A DNA stretch of 40,981 bases from Rhodobacterales bacterium 56_14_T64 (GCA_002162795.1 MAAY01000025.1:1-40981); one strand, 5' to 3'; numbered from the stretch's first letter, positions 24,055 through 32,387 are shown. Numbers and translations: made by a program. Notes: a model not told the origin generated them from the sequence alone.

Positions 24055-25444
24055 CCCACAGGTCATATTCACCAGCCTCGTCCACTTCGACGGTCACAAT
24101 CTCACCAACCGACAGCCCCTCGGTGCCCTCGTCAATGAACAGGTTGCCGTCGATTTCGGGCGCATCGGCCTTAGTGCGGCAAGTGGCAATGCCATCATCG
24201 TCGATATCGTCAATGATGACATCCATCACTTGACCCACCTTGGCCGCCAGCTTGGCCTCGGAAATCGCCTGAGCCTTCTGCATGAACCGCTCCCAGCGCT
24301 CCTGTTTGATCTCTTCGGCCACATGATCCGGCAGCGAGTTAGACCGCGCGCCAGCGACGTTTTCGTATTTGAAACAGCCAACCCGATCCAGCTGCGCCTC
24401 GTCCATCCAGTCCAGCAGATGCTGGAACTCTGCCTCGGTCTCGCCCGGATAACCAACAATAAAGGTCGAGCGCAGGGTGATGTCCGGGCAAGTGGCGCGC
24501 CAGGCGGCGATCTCGTCCAGAGTCTTGGCCCCGGCGGCAGGCCGCGCCATGCGCTTTAACATATCCGGGTGCGAATGCTGGAACGGGATATCCAGATAGG
24601 GCAGCACAGCCGTGTCAGGGTCCGCCATCAGCGGGATCAGCTCACGGACAAATGGGTATGGGTAGACATAGTGCAGCCGCACCCACAGGTCCTTGGGGTT
24701 GCCCAAGCGTCCCAACTCACGGGTCAGGTCGGTGATATGGCTGCGCACCTCATCGCCCTTCCACGGGTTCAGATCATGCTTGCGGTCCATACCATAGGCC
24801 GAAGTATCCTGTGATATCACCAGCAACTCACGCACACCTGCGGTGACCAGCTTCTCGGCCTCGCGCAGCACAGCATGCGCCGGACGCGACACCAGACGGC
24901 CACGCATATCGGGGATGATGCAGAACTTGCAGCGGTGATTGCAGCCTTCCGAGATCTTCAGATAGCTGAAATGGCGCGGCGTCAGCTGCACGCCGGTTGC
25001 AGGCAACAGATCCACAAAAGGATCGGGATCAGGCGGTACAGCGACATGCACCGCATCCAGCACTTGTTCGTATTGATGCGGACCTGTCACGGCGAGGATG
25101 CGTGGATGGTGCTCGCGGATATAGTCCGGCTCGGCCCCCAGACAGCCGGTGACGATCACCTTGCCATTTTCCTTCAACGCCTCGCCAATGGCGTCCAGAC
25201 TTTCGGCCTTGGCACTATCCAGGAACCCACAGGTGTTGACGATCACTGCATCGGCGCCGGTGTAGTCGGGCGAGATGCCATAGCCCTCAGCCCGCAGGCG
25301 GGTCAGGATGCGTTCACTGTCAACCAGCGCCTTGGGGCAGCCCAGAGAGACCATACCAATGGTCGGCTGTCCGGCACGCGGCACATCACCAATACGTGGT
25401 TTCGGGGCAAGGTCGGGGCGGAGTTCTGGCGGATTGCTGGTCAT
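24041..25444 (-). CDS. rimO: Ribosomal protein S12 (Asp) methylthiotransferase RimO
   Basis: A radical-SAM enzyme that adds a methylthio group to the conserved Asp of ribosomal protein S12. The 467 residues show the UPF0004 domain with cluster Cys36, Cys72 and Cys101 ([16 protein letters not shown] is diagnostic of RimO rather than MiaB), and the radical-SAM Cys168/172/175 in [23 protein letters not shown] domain lies at about 395-465. It has an N-terminal extension of about 25 residues relative to many homologs. It is a single gene, and its end is folded into a stem that overlaps the stop. Confidence 0.96.
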   Translation of the reverse strand: MTSNPPELRPDLAPKPRIGDVPRAGQPTIGMVSLGCPKALVDSERILTRLRAEGYGISPDYTGADAVIVNTCGFLDSAKAESLDAIGEALKENGKVIVTGCLGAEPDYIREHHPRILAVTGPHQYEQVLDAVHVAVPPDPDPFVDLLPATGVQLTPRHFSYLKISEGCNHRCKFCIIPDMRGRLVSRPAHAVLREAEKLVTAGVRELLVISQDTSAYGMDRKHDLNPWKGDEVRSHITDLTRELGRLGNPKDLWVRLHYVYPYPFVRELIPLMADPDTAVLPYLDIPFQHSHPDMLKRMARPAAGAKTLDEIAAWRATCPDITLRSTFIVGYPGETEAEFQHLLDWMDEAQLDRVGCFKYENVAGARSNSLPDHVAEEIKQERWERFMQKAQAISEAKLAAKVGQVMDVIIDDIDDDGIATCRTKADAPEIDGNLFIDEGTEGLSVGEIVTVEVDEAGEYDLWGKLG

Positions 25445-25502
25445 GAGGGGCCGTATAGTATGGCTGGCGGCGTTTGGGAACGGATGAAATTATCTCTGTT
25501 TC

Positions 25503-25522
25503 GTCTGGCCGACAGGCCAGAC
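25503..25522. other. Short stem-loop in the rimO-pentapeptide intergenic region
   Basis: GTCTGGCC (25503-25510) pairs perfectly with GGCCAGAC (25515-25522) around GACA. It lies between divergent genes, too far from either start to assign. It could be a regulator site or a small structured leader. Confidence 0.35.
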
Positions 25523-25618
25523 AGCGCCCGAGCCTTCGCGCCGGAGGGCCAAGTCCTCAATTGCTGGTTGATTGACTACAGGCTTCGCCCCTAACCTACA
25601 GCCAAATCCCCTTTTTGA

Positions 25619-27037
25619 GTGACCAAACAATTGACCGATCTGACACCCGCAAATGAGAACCCCTGGTATGTCCTGATGACCCTGTATGGGGACGATCAAG
25701 AGCTGAACCGCAAGACGTGGAATGCATGGGCCGGACAGGCTTTGACGAAGGATCAGTCCAACAAAGTTCAGTTTTCGCCGTACTTTGAGGAGCTGCACAT
25801 GTGGGACAAGTTGAAGGACGGCATCGAGAAAAAGTTCTCCGACAAGGTCATGGAACAAGAGGTAGGTTTAGGGCTTCCGGTGGAATTCCCAAGTGCTTGC
25901 TCCGCGGTGAACATGAAACAACTCGACTTAAAAAACCGGATTGACTTGAGTGGGTTTACTTTCCCCAGATGTGTAGAGTTTTCGGCCTCCGTTTTTGGCT
26001 CTGACCTGCACGCCCACCAGGCTATTTTTCTCTCGAGAGTGTCATTTTCGAATACCAAGCTCGAACACGGTCTGTTCCTGAATAATGTAAAATTTCACGA
26101 GCATGCCATTTTTGAGAAGGCAGAACTAAGTGGGTTTTCGTCATTTGAGCAGGCCACGTTCGTAAAAGAAGCAATTTTCCATAACTCTAAGTTTCGTGAT
26201 CGGTGCAGTTTTAGATATGCAGAATTCCAAAACAATGCACAGTTCCTAGGTTCCGTTTTTGGGGATGAGGTAGATTTTACCGGTGGCTTGTTTGACAACA
26301 GCGTCCTGTTTGAAAGAACAAGGTTTCAAGGCCGGGCCTTCTTTATGCACCGAAAATTCACCATGAAAAATGCAGCGGAATCCGAAGTGCCCAACTTTCG
26401 TGAATGTCATTTCGAAATGCCTGCAAACTTTTCTGAGGCAGAATTTAGTATAAGTTATCCGGATTTCGCGGATTCCATTTTGCATGACAAAACGACTTTC
26501 ACCAAAAACACGAAACAATGCACATATTGGCCGGACAAGACGCAGCAAGACCTGCAACAAGCTAAAAGTTCTTGCGCGACCATCCGCCATGTTCTTGCCA
26601 AACAAGGTCTAGCCGAAGAAGAGCACTTCTTTTTTCGCCGTGAAATGCAGTTCGCATCGAAAATCGGCTCCTTCGGTCAAAAACTTCCCTACCTGATCTT
26701 CGGCTGGTTATCCGACTACGGCCACTCTATCGCTCGCCCGCTCGTAGGGCTGGCTATTGTCTGGGCCGTTGGCTTTGCCTGTTTCTGGGGGTTTTTCGCA
26801 GGTTGCTGTGTTCCAAAGCCAAGTATCGTCATTGATCGCCCCTTTGGCTCCGCCATCGGGCTTAGCTTCTCCAACCTCTTCCCGCTTTTTGGCTTCAACC
26901 GTCTCTACTTTGGTGCTGAATTCATGAAATTCCTGCCGGCATCCTTAAAAGCGATTTCCAGTATTCAAACCGTCGTCAGCCTGCCGCTCCTCTTCTTCCT
27001 CGGCCTAGGTCTGCGCCAACGGTTTCGCTTGCGTTAA
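25619..27037 (+). CDS. Membrane-anchored pentapeptide-repeat protein
   Basis: A 472-residue protein. It starts with GTG right after an in-frame TGA; no ribosome site is visible, and ATG 25676 is the alternative. Residues about 1-60 (NPWYVLMTLYGDDQELNRKT) match a leader often seen in this group. Residues about 100-310 carry pentapeptide-type repeats with Phe every five residues (FEKAELSGFSSFEQATF), expected to form a four-sided helix. From about 372 on there are two or three membrane helices ending LGLGLRQRFRLR. The repeats are F-rich rather than A(D/N)LXX, and the gene is less GC-rich than its neighbours. The role is unknown. Confidence 0.85.
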   Translation: MTKQLTDLTPANENPWYVLMTLYGDDQELNRKTWNAWAGQALTKDQSNKVQFSPYFEELHMWDKLKDGIEKKFSDKVMEQEVGLGLPVEFPSACSAVNMKQLDLKNRIDLSGFTFPRCVEFSASVFGSDLHAHQAIFLSRVSFSNTKLEHGLFLNNVKFHEHAIFEKAELSGFSSFEQATFVKEAIFHNSKFRDRCSFRYAEFQNNAQFLGSVFGDEVDFTGGLFDNSVLFERTRFQGRAFFMHRKFTMKNAAESEVPNFRECHFEMPANFSEAEFSISYPDFADSILHDKTTFTKNTKQCTYWPDKTQQDLQQAKSSCATIRHVLAKQGLAEEEHFFFRREMQFASKIGSFGQKLPYLIFGWLSDYGHSIARPLVGLAIVWAVGFACFWGFFAGCCVPKPSIVIDRPFGSAIGLSFSNLFPLFGFNRLYFGAEFMKFLPASLKAISSIQTVVSLPLLFFLGLGLRQRFRLR

Positions 27038-27096
27038 CTTGTACTGTCACCCTGTCGCGCTATCCTCTCCCCATCAGCCAGGGAGACCCCCAAGCC

Positions 27097-27339
27097 ATGT
27101 CCGACGCCCCCAATATCGCCCAGAAATCCCCCTACCCAGTCGAAGTCACCGAAGGAAAAACCTATTTCTGGTGCGCCTGCGGCAAATCCAGCAAGCAACC
27201 GCTCTGTGACGGCTCGCACAAGGGGAGCGGCTTTGAACCGCTAAAATACACTGCCGCAGCCTCCAAAAAGCTGTTCTTCTGCGGCTGCAAACACTCTGCC
27301 AAGGCTCCGCTCTGTGACGGCAGTCACAGCAAGCTGTAA
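27097..27339 (+). CDS. Double CDGSH iron-sulfur protein
   Basis: An 80-residue protein with two CDGSH iron-sulfur motifs in tandem. The ligands of the first are C26, C28, C37 and H41 (CACGKSSKQPLCDGSH); of the second C62, C64, C73 and H77 (CGCKHSAKAPLCDGSH). Each 3Cys-1His set should bind a redox- and pH-labile [2Fe-2S] cluster, as in mitoNEET and Miner2-type proteins. A GGGAGA ribosome site lies about 11 bases before the ATG. There is no partner gene. Repeat copy B follows directly after its stop. Confidence 0.93.
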   Translation: MSDAPNIAQKSPYPVEVTEGKTYFWCACGKSSKQPLCDGSHKGSGFEPLKYTAAASKKLFFCGCKHSAKAPLCDGSHSKL

Positions 27340-27342
27340 CCT

Positions 27343-27428
27343 CAACCAAAGGCTCTCGCCCGCTGTCGGGCATCCAAGGATGCCTCCAGCCGTTGGGCCA
27401 AGCGCCGCTGCGCGGCGCCGGGCCCAAC
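27343..27428 (+). repeat. Palindromic intergenic repeat, copy B
   Basis: Begins CAACCAAAGGCTCTCGCCC, the same lead-in as copy A at 21440-21540 on the other strand. A short stem (GGCATCC 27369-27375 with 27378-27384) is followed by a nested stem: GTTGGGCC 27392-27399 with GGCCCAAC 27421-27428, enclosing GCGCCGC 27402-27408 with GCGGCGC 27412-27418. It lies just after the CDGSH gene and could also serve as its transcript end. Confidence 0.72.
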
Positions 27429-27682
27429 GCCGCAACGGGGATTGGCAGAGCCAATACTCGGCGCGGGGGCGGGAGATTTTGTGTCTGGGTATTTGGAATA
27501 GAGGTTCGCCGTTTGGGAGTTCACTTGCTTCAACATCTTACCGTTGACGCAAACCGCTGACGGCTCATTGGGCTGATCCTGACGTTATGCTAACCACAGC
27601 GCACTGCATTTTTCACAATCGATGCTGAGGCAGCAGATCAGCATGGGACCGCAGCTCTCCCCCAGCCAGACCCAAGTCAACT

Positions 27683-27799
27683 TCAAGAGCAGCTGACAGT
27701 GATTTCCTCAGTCACATAAGACGGTAGACATCGCTCATCGGCGCAGCTCATTCGGCCCCAAAAATAGCCGTGATACAGGGTGTTGCCCAGCATTTGCAT
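27683..27799 (-). CDS. Possible 38-residue peptide, perhaps a broken DUF6455 copy
   Basis: A short frame directly downstream of the DUF6455 gene, with GAGG about 8 bases before its ATG. The sequence (MLGNTLYHGYFWGRMS near its start, three Cys later) faintly resembles the N-terminal part of DUF6455 proteins, which suggests a truncated second copy. It may equally be chance. The rest of 27429-27814 holds nothing that I can assign. Confidence 0.3.
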   Translation of the reverse strand: MQMLGNTLYHGYFWGRMSCADERCLPSYVTEEITVSCS

Positions 27800-27814
27800 A
27801 TCCAGCGCCTCGGC

Positions 27815-28078
27815 TCAGCGGCCCTGCTCGCCCAAGTAGGTGAGTAGATCCAGGTTGCGGCAATAATCTGGCGGGCCGACTGGTTGTGGGCTTGAGACAG
27901 CCAACAAACTGGCACATTGCTCGGGGTGAGCACATTTTGTGCAGCGCAAAACGGCCTCGGAAATTTCATCGCGTGGCAACCCACCGTCGATTGCCTGCTG
28001 CTGCAGATCCAATCCCAGTGCAGCACCCATCTCGTCAAATAATGCCGCGTGCTTTTTTAGTGTCGCAGTGTCCTGCAC
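27815..28078 (-). CDS. DUF6455-family Cys-rich protein
   Basis: An 87-residue cytoplasmic protein that starts with GTG behind an excellent GGAGG site 5 bases upstream. A helical N-terminus (HAALFDEMGAALGLDLQQQA) leads into the conserved Cys block: C46 and C49 (RCTKC), C55 (PEQC) and C73 (PDYCRN). This four-Cys pattern is the mark of DUF6455 in roseobacters, and suggests a small zinc or iron-sulfur site. The function is unknown. It is a single gene with a possible peptide downstream. Confidence 0.78.
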   Translation of the reverse strand: MQDTATLKKHAALFDEMGAALGLDLQQQAIDGGLPRDEISEAVLRCTKCAHPEQCASLLAVSSPQPVGPPDYCRNLDLLTYLGEQGR

Positions 28079-28164
28079 GGCTGCCTCCTGATCTGGTCAA
28101 TTGCCGATCTGGGTAAACGGCCACGGCAATTCTCGCCTTGTTTCAGGTCAAGCGCAAAGGCGGC

Positions 28165-28554
28165 TCAGTTGCCAGGTTCCAGGTCTTCCAGGTAAGCGCG
28201 TACCGCGTCCTGCACCCGGCGAAACCGATCCCCACCCAGTTTCTTGCCGCCATACCAGCGGGTGACGATGATCACATGACTGTGTAACTCGGCCCTTTCC
28301 AGCATGCGCAGGATCACCATACCTGCACCACTTTCCCCGTCGTCTGCTTTAAGACCACCGTTAGGCAGCAATGCCGCCCAAGTGTTATGCGTGGCCTTGG
28401 CATAAGATCGATCGCGTTTCAGGGCCTTCAGCACTGCATCGATTTCGGGACGTGTAGTCACCGGAGCACCCGACACTGCATAGCGCGAGCCTCGGTCGGT
28501 CAGGATCACACCCAGCTGTGTCAGCTGCGGCGAGGGAAAGGGCGATGAGGACAT
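28165..28554 (-). CDS. YigZ/IMPACT family protein
   Basis: A 129-residue protein with the IMPACT N-terminal (UPF0029) domain: KATHNTWAAL, then DDGESGAGMVILRMLER, and VTRWYGGKKLGGDRFRRVQDA. It lacks the second domain that E. coli YigZ has, so it is a short form, common in this group. The family is linked to translation control in eukaryotes, but the bacterial role is unclear. It lies 3 bases downstream of the M48 protease gene, so the two probably share a transcript. Confidence 0.9.
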   Translation of the reverse strand: MSSSPFPSPQLTQLGVILTDRGSRYAVSGAPVTTRPEIDAVLKALKRDRSYAKATHNTWAALLPNGGLKADDGESGAGMVILRMLERAELHSHVIIVTRWYGGKKLGGDRFRRVQDAVRAYLEDLEPGN

Positions 28555-28557
28555 CAG

Positions 28558-29271
28558 TCAGTTCAGATTGTATTGTCGGATGGTCTGTTGCACCACTTGC
28601 ACCCGGTCATGGTTGGCAGGATGGGTGCCGAGAAACTTGTCGCCGGGATCTGGCAAGCGGGAAAAGAAACGCACGCCAACGCTGGGCCTAAATCCAGCCT
28701 GATGGGTAATGATCGTTCCAAGCTGGTCCGCCTCCAGCTCAAAATCCTTGGAATAACTGCGCGAGCCGAGGAGTGCCCCAAAATCCTGTGCCTCGGCTAT
28801 GTCACTGGCACTGGCGCCGGCCACGGTGGCAAGCCCGGCAAAAATAATGGCACCGGAAATGGCGTTTTGCTCTTGCCGCGCCAGATGGCCGCGAATGTGA
28901 TGGGCTGCCTCGTGTGACATCACAAAGGCCAGTTCGTCCTGATTGGACAGGTCTGCCAACATGGCACGGGTGAAGGTAATCACCGGCCGCCCGGAACGGG
29001 TGACACTTTGGTAGGCATTGGCGGGTGCCTTGGGGTTGGGATCGATACGGATCAGGAAATCACAGTTCAACCCGCTGGCCCGCCTGCGGCACTCGCGCTC
29101 GGCCACTGGCTCAACGGCCCGTGCCACCGAGGCAAAGGCGGCACTGGCGCCCCCGCCCGTCTGACCCTGGGTTTGCGTTTTGTGACTGGTCGTCCCCGCC
29201 CCTGGAAGCGGCGGCGTGTAAACCTCACAGCCAGCAATGGCCAGAACCAACAACAACAGAAAACGGTGCAT
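28558..29271 (-). CDS. M48-family metalloprotease lipoprotein
   Basis: A 237-residue periplasmic lipoprotein. The lipobox AIAGC puts the lipidated Cys at 15. The zinc site HEAAH is at 120-124 (SHEAAHHIRGHL), and E180 in ELEADQLG is the third ligand. A helix with ASASDIAEAQDFG connects them. It resembles small BepA/LoiP-like proteases that watch over outer-membrane assembly, but has no TPR part. Two Cys (C61 and C70) could form a disulfide. It is the first gene of a pair with yigZ. Confidence 0.92.
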   Translation of the reverse strand: MHRFLLLLVLAIAGCEVYTPPLPGAGTTSHKTQTQGQTGGGASAAFASVARAVEPVAERECRRRASGLNCDFLIRIDPNPKAPANAYQSVTRSGRPVITFTRAMLADLSNQDELAFVMSHEAAHHIRGHLARQEQNAISGAIIFAGLATVAGASASDIAEAQDFGALLGSRSYSKDFELEADQLGTIITHQAGFRPSVGVRFFSRLPDPGDKFLGTHPANHDRVQVVQQTIRQYNLN

Positions 29272-29420
29272 GACACTCCCTTTGGCAATCCCCGTTCACC
29301 CTAAAGGACAATGCGCGCCGGGATCAATTGCACAGGACCTTACCAGCCACGATTTCAGCAAAAGATACTGTGATCTAGCAAAGCCTTGCCAGCGGTGCGG
29401 TCACGGGGCAAGCTAGGATC

Positions 29421-29660
29421 ATGTTTACCATTGAACATGAGTTTGACGCCACGGTGATTACCCTGCTGGACGAGGGCGGCGCGCCTTTGCAGGAAGATGT
29501 GACCATCAATTCTTTTGCGGAATGCATCACCATCGAACAATATGATCCACGCACCGACAAGATGCAGTTGATTACACTGTCGCAGCAGCAACTGCGTGAT
29601 TTGTCAGTGGCGCTCGACCTGCCGGAAGGGGTGTATCAACTGCGCGACGAGCCGGAATAG
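29421..29660 (+). CDS. Small conserved protein, unknown function
   Basis: A 79-residue acidic protein that I do not recognise by name. The sequence looks protein-like throughout (TIEHEFDATVITLLDEGG, then ECITIEQYDPRTDKMQLITL), and its pattern of beta strands suggests a small barrel. No signal peptide or membrane helix is seen. The last 25 bases overlap the 3' end of the convergent DUF167 gene. The opposite frame (29355-29591) is a shadow. The ribosome site is weak (GGGGCAAG). Confidence 0.62.
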   Translation: MFTIEHEFDATVITLLDEGGAPLQEDVTINSFAECITIEQYDPRTDKMQLITLSQQQLRDLSVALDLPEGVYQLRDEPE

Positions 29661-29923
29661 ACAAACAGTTTCTCGCGCGCGCCCTGCCCGCGTTTCAGCG
29701 TCAACTGAGATGGCGCCACCCCCATTGCGGTCGCCAGCAAAACCTGCACCGCCATATTGGCCTTGCCGTTTTCCGGCACCACCGTGACCAATATCCGCAA
29801 CAGGTGATCACGAATTTCTATGGCATTACGAGACGCCTTGGGCGTCACCCGCACCGCGATTTCCGCTCCTGCTTGTGCCAAGTGGCTTAGATCCGGCAAA
29901 TCTTTCTTCTTTGGCTTTCCCAT
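29636..29923 (-). CDS. DUF167/UPF0235 family protein
   Basis: A 95-residue protein of the DUF167 family (YggU-like). Landmarks are VRVTPKASRNAIEI, VVPENGKANMAVQVLLA and the end LKRGQGAREKLFVY. It has a short Lys-rich start (MGKPKKKDL). The fold is known but not its function; the gene is conserved from bacteria to humans. Its end overlaps the end of the gene at 29421 by 25 bases, so transcripts of the two are complementary there. Confidence 0.9.
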   Translation of the reverse strand: MGKPKKKDLPDLSHLAQAGAEIAVRVTPKASRNAIEIRDHLLRILVTVVPENGKANMAVQVLLATAMGVAPSQLTLKRGQGAREKLFVYSGSSRS

Positions 29924-30103
29924 AGTCTGAAAGGATGCCTTAGGCTGGTCACAGGCTCCATCGCTTTTGTGCCTTGGGCGGGGATATTATTGGCCAGATG
30001 ACAGCAATCCACGCAGTTACGCCGATGCTCATTTGATTTTCACCTTGAATTTTTGCCTCTGACTGCCGAAATGGTAGCCATTCGATGTAAAGAGGTTTCA
30101 CAT

Positions 30104-30682
30104 ATGTCGCTCCGCAACCCTGCCGCGCTGGATTTTCTGCTTACCCGCCGCTCGCGTCCAGCAAAGACTCTGGTGGCGCCAGCCCCCAGTCGTGCCGAGG
30201 TGCAACCGTTGTTGACCGCAGCGGCACGTACACCGGATCATGGCAAGTTAGAACCTTGGCGGTTCATCGTGGTGGAACGTGGTGCGATGGCGCGGTTGGC
30301 GGATCTAACAACCAAAGCAGGCCAGCGGCTCGGCAAAAGCCCCGAAGATATCGCCAAAGGTCGCAGCCAGTTTGAACTAGGCCATCTGGCCGTGGTGGTG
30401 GTCGAAGTCCAAACCCCAAGTGAAAAAGTACCCGCTATCGAGCAGACTTATTCCGCCGGAGCTGTGTGCCTGGGCTTGCTGAACGCCGCGCTGGCAGCTG
30501 GTTGGGGTGCCAATTGGCTGTCCGGCTGGGCCAGTCATGACGCTGGGTTCTGCAAGGATGCCTTTGATCTGGCTGACAACGAACGCATCGCCGGGTTGAT
30601 CCATATCGCCACCGAGGGCCCCACGCCGCCTGAACGGCCGCGCCCGGATCTAACCGCAAAGACAAGCTGGGTGAGCGAATGA
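30104..30682 (+). CDS. Nitroreductase-family flavoprotein
   Basis: A 192-residue FMN enzyme that probably uses NAD(P)H. The ATG at 30104 has AGAGG 7 bases upstream; the frame to 30053 lacks this. Landmarks are the FMN-binding start LLTRRSRPAKTL, PDHGKLEPWRFIVV, the helix YSAGAVCLGLLNAALAAGWGA and the C-terminal IHIATEGPTPPERPRPDL. This is the short RutE/YdjA-like type. YdjA-like proteins often sit beside membrane genes, as here: the stop overlaps the start of an EI24 protein (ATGA at 30679-30682), so both are co-translated. The substrate is unknown. Confidence 0.92.
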   Translation: MSLRNPAALDFLLTRRSRPAKTLVAPAPSRAEVQPLLTAAARTPDHGKLEPWRFIVVERGAMARLADLTTKAGQRLGKSPEDIAKGRSQFELGHLAVVVVEVQTPSEKVPAIEQTYSAGAVCLGLLNAALAAGWGANWLSGWASHDAGFCKDAFDLADNERIAGLIHIATEGPTPPERPRPDLTAKTSWVSE

Positions 30683-31371
30683 TTTTCGACGCATTTTTCA
30701 AAGCCGTATCACAGATAGGCGACCCACGCTTCCGCAGAGTTCTGGCATTGGGTATCGGCCTGACACTGGCGCTGCTGATTGCGGCCTATGCCTGTTTCCT
30801 GGTTCTGATCCAGTGGCTGGTTGGCCCCGATGCGACGGTGCCAGTGCTGGGTGAGGTGCGCTGGCTGGACGATCTGTTGTCCATCGGATCGCTCATTTTC
30901 ATGCTGATCCTGTCGGTGTTCCTGATGGTGCCGGTGGCCTCGGCGATCACGTCTATGTTCTTGGACGAAGTCGCGCAGGCGGTAGAAGACAAGCATTTTC
31001 CACATTTGCCACCAGTGGCCAAAACACCCCTGTGGGATGCCCTAAAGGACACTGTGAACTTCCTTGGCGTGCTGATCACTGCCAACGTGCTGGCGTTGAT
31101 CCTCTATGCCATTTTTCCGCCTGCGGCCGTTTTCATATTCTGGGCGCTTAACGGGTTTTTGTTGGGCCGGGAATACTTCACTTTGGCTGCTGCTCGTCGG
31201 ATTGGATTGCCAGAAGCCAAGAAATTACGCCGTAAGCACGCTGGCACAGTTTGGTTGGCAGGCACGCTGATGGCGATGCCACTGTCCATTCCATTGCTCA
31301 ACCTGGTGATCCCGATCCTGGGCGCGGCAACTTTCACTCATATCTTTCACGCGCTGCATCGGCGGGGGTAA
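30679..31371 (+). CDS. EI24/CysZ-like membrane protein
   Basis: A 230-residue integral membrane protein with the EI24 domain. Helices lie near 20-45, 60-95, 120-160 and 190-220, with the family motif FFALNGFLLGREY-like stretch seen as FWALNGFLLGREYFTLAA. CysZ of E. coli is a sulfate channel in this family, but many relatives have other or unknown roles. It is coupled to the nitroreductase gene by an ATGA overlap. Sulfate transport is not supported by any neighbour, so I leave the substrate open. Confidence 0.88.
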   Translation: MIFDAFFKAVSQIGDPRFRRVLALGIGLTLALLIAAYACFLVLIQWLVGPDATVPVLGEVRWLDDLLSIGSLIFMLILSVFLMVPVASAITSMFLDEVAQAVEDKHFPHLPPVAKTPLWDALKDTVNFLGVLITANVLALILYAIFPPAAVFIFWALNGFLLGREYFTLAAARRIGLPEAKKLRRKHAGTVWLAGTLMAMPLSIPLLNLVIPILGAATFTHIFHALHRRG

Positions 31372-31394
31372 TGTACCCATTGCCACGTTACCCT

Positions 31395-31437
31395 GAATTT
31401 TAAGCAAAATTCTGAACCAGAAAATTGCTTAATTTTC
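31395..31437. terminator. Double palindrome between convergent genes
   Basis: Two palindromes lie side by side: GAATTTT-AAGC-AAAATTC (31395-31412) and GAAAATT-GCTT-AATTTTC (31420-31437). They can also pair with each other as one long hairpin (16 of 20 pairs, loop AAC). The two 4-base loops are complementary. It sits between the ends of the EI24 and DUF1467 genes and probably ends both. Confidence 0.65.
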
Positions 31438-31468
31438 TGCAGCCCCATCTGGCAGGTGAATTCACCCG

Positions 31469-31744
31469 TCACTCCGGATCAGGGTAGACGTCCAGCCAGT
31501 CAAAATCATTGACGCTGATCACTCCCGACAGGATGATGCCAGCGATCACCGCCCACAGAACGGCCGCCACCCCAGTGGTGATAATCGCCTTCTGCTTAAG
31601 ATAGTGGTTTTCAGGCGCACTGGAATGTGTACCGGGGACCACATTGCCCTTATCGCCCTGAGTTTCCAGCCGGATCGGAATGATCACCAGAAAACTCAGA
31701 AACCAGATTACTGCATAGAGCACCAGCCCAGATGTAATTCCCAT
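31469..31744 (-). CDS. DUF1467-family membrane protein
   Basis: A 91-residue inner-membrane protein. Two helices (about 6-24 and 53-75) flank a short hydrophilic loop with the family motif VIIPIRLETQGDKG. DUF1467 is common in alphaproteobacteria, often beside the methylmalonyl-CoA epimerase or other genes as here, and its role is unknown. A TAGGAGG ribosome site lies 9 bases before the ATG. It follows the epimerase gene after 56 bases on the same strand, so they may share a transcript. Confidence 0.9.
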   Translation of the reverse strand: MGITSGLVLYAVIWFLSFLVIIPIRLETQGDKGNVVPGTHSSAPENHYLKQKAIITTGVAAVLWAVIAGIILSGVISVNDFDWLDVYPDPE

Positions 31745-31800
31745 ATCGCGCGCCTCCTATAGCTGGCCTCGCATACCTACAGGACCAGTGGATTGTAAAG

Positions 31801-32205
31801 TCAGACCTGTTCGAGCTCCACCAGGCAGCCGTTGAAATCCTTGGGATGCAGGAACAAAACCGGTTTGCCATGTGCGCCTATTTTTGGCTCACCCGTTCCC
31901 AGAACCCGCGCACCCTGTGCCAACAGATGGTCGCGCGCCGCCAGAATGTCATCAACCTCGTAACAGATGTGATGCATGCCACCGGCTGGGTTTTTCTCGA
32001 GGAATCCAGTGATAGGTGAGTTGTCGCCCAGTGGATAGAGCAGCTCGATCTTGGTGTTGGGCAGCTCGATAAACACCACAGTGACACCGTGATCAGGTTC
32101 GTCCTGCGGCGCGCCCACTTTGGCCCCCAGCGTGTCACGGTACTGCGCCGAGGCGGCCTCGAGGTCGGGCACCGCAATGGCCACATGGTTCAATCGGCCA
32201 ATCAT
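31801..32205 (-). CDS. mce: Methylmalonyl-CoA epimerase
   Basis: Interconverts (2S)- and (2R)-methylmalonyl-CoA in propionate use and the ethylmalonyl-CoA pathway. It is a 134-residue vicinal-oxygen-chelate protein. LNHVAIAVPDLEAA carries the first metal His, MHHICYEVDDI the second, and LVELEQV the metal Glu. The start is one of three adjacent codons: GTG 32211, ATG 32208 or ATG 32205. I chose 32205 because GAGGAG is 8 bases upstream and relatives begin MIGRLNHVAIAV. Confidence 0.94.
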   Translation of the reverse strand: MIGRLNHVAIAVPDLEAASAQYRDTLGAKVGAPQDEPDHGVTVVFIELPNTKIELLYPLGDNSPITGFLEKNPAGGMHHICYEVDDILAARDHLLAQGARVLGTGEPKIGAHGKPVLFLHPKDFNGCLVELEQV

Positions 32206-32387
32206 CATCACGTCTCCTCACTGATTTGGTGCTGGCGTTATGCGGGCTGCCGCCGTCTGGGGCAAGTGCGCCAAATGCGCCCAGTTAGCAGCTGAGATCA
32301 ATTCATACACAGAACCACGCGCCGCGTTAACCGGGTATTAGCCTCGATTTCCTAGCGTCAGGGCATCTGCCGAAAGGAACACTTGTA

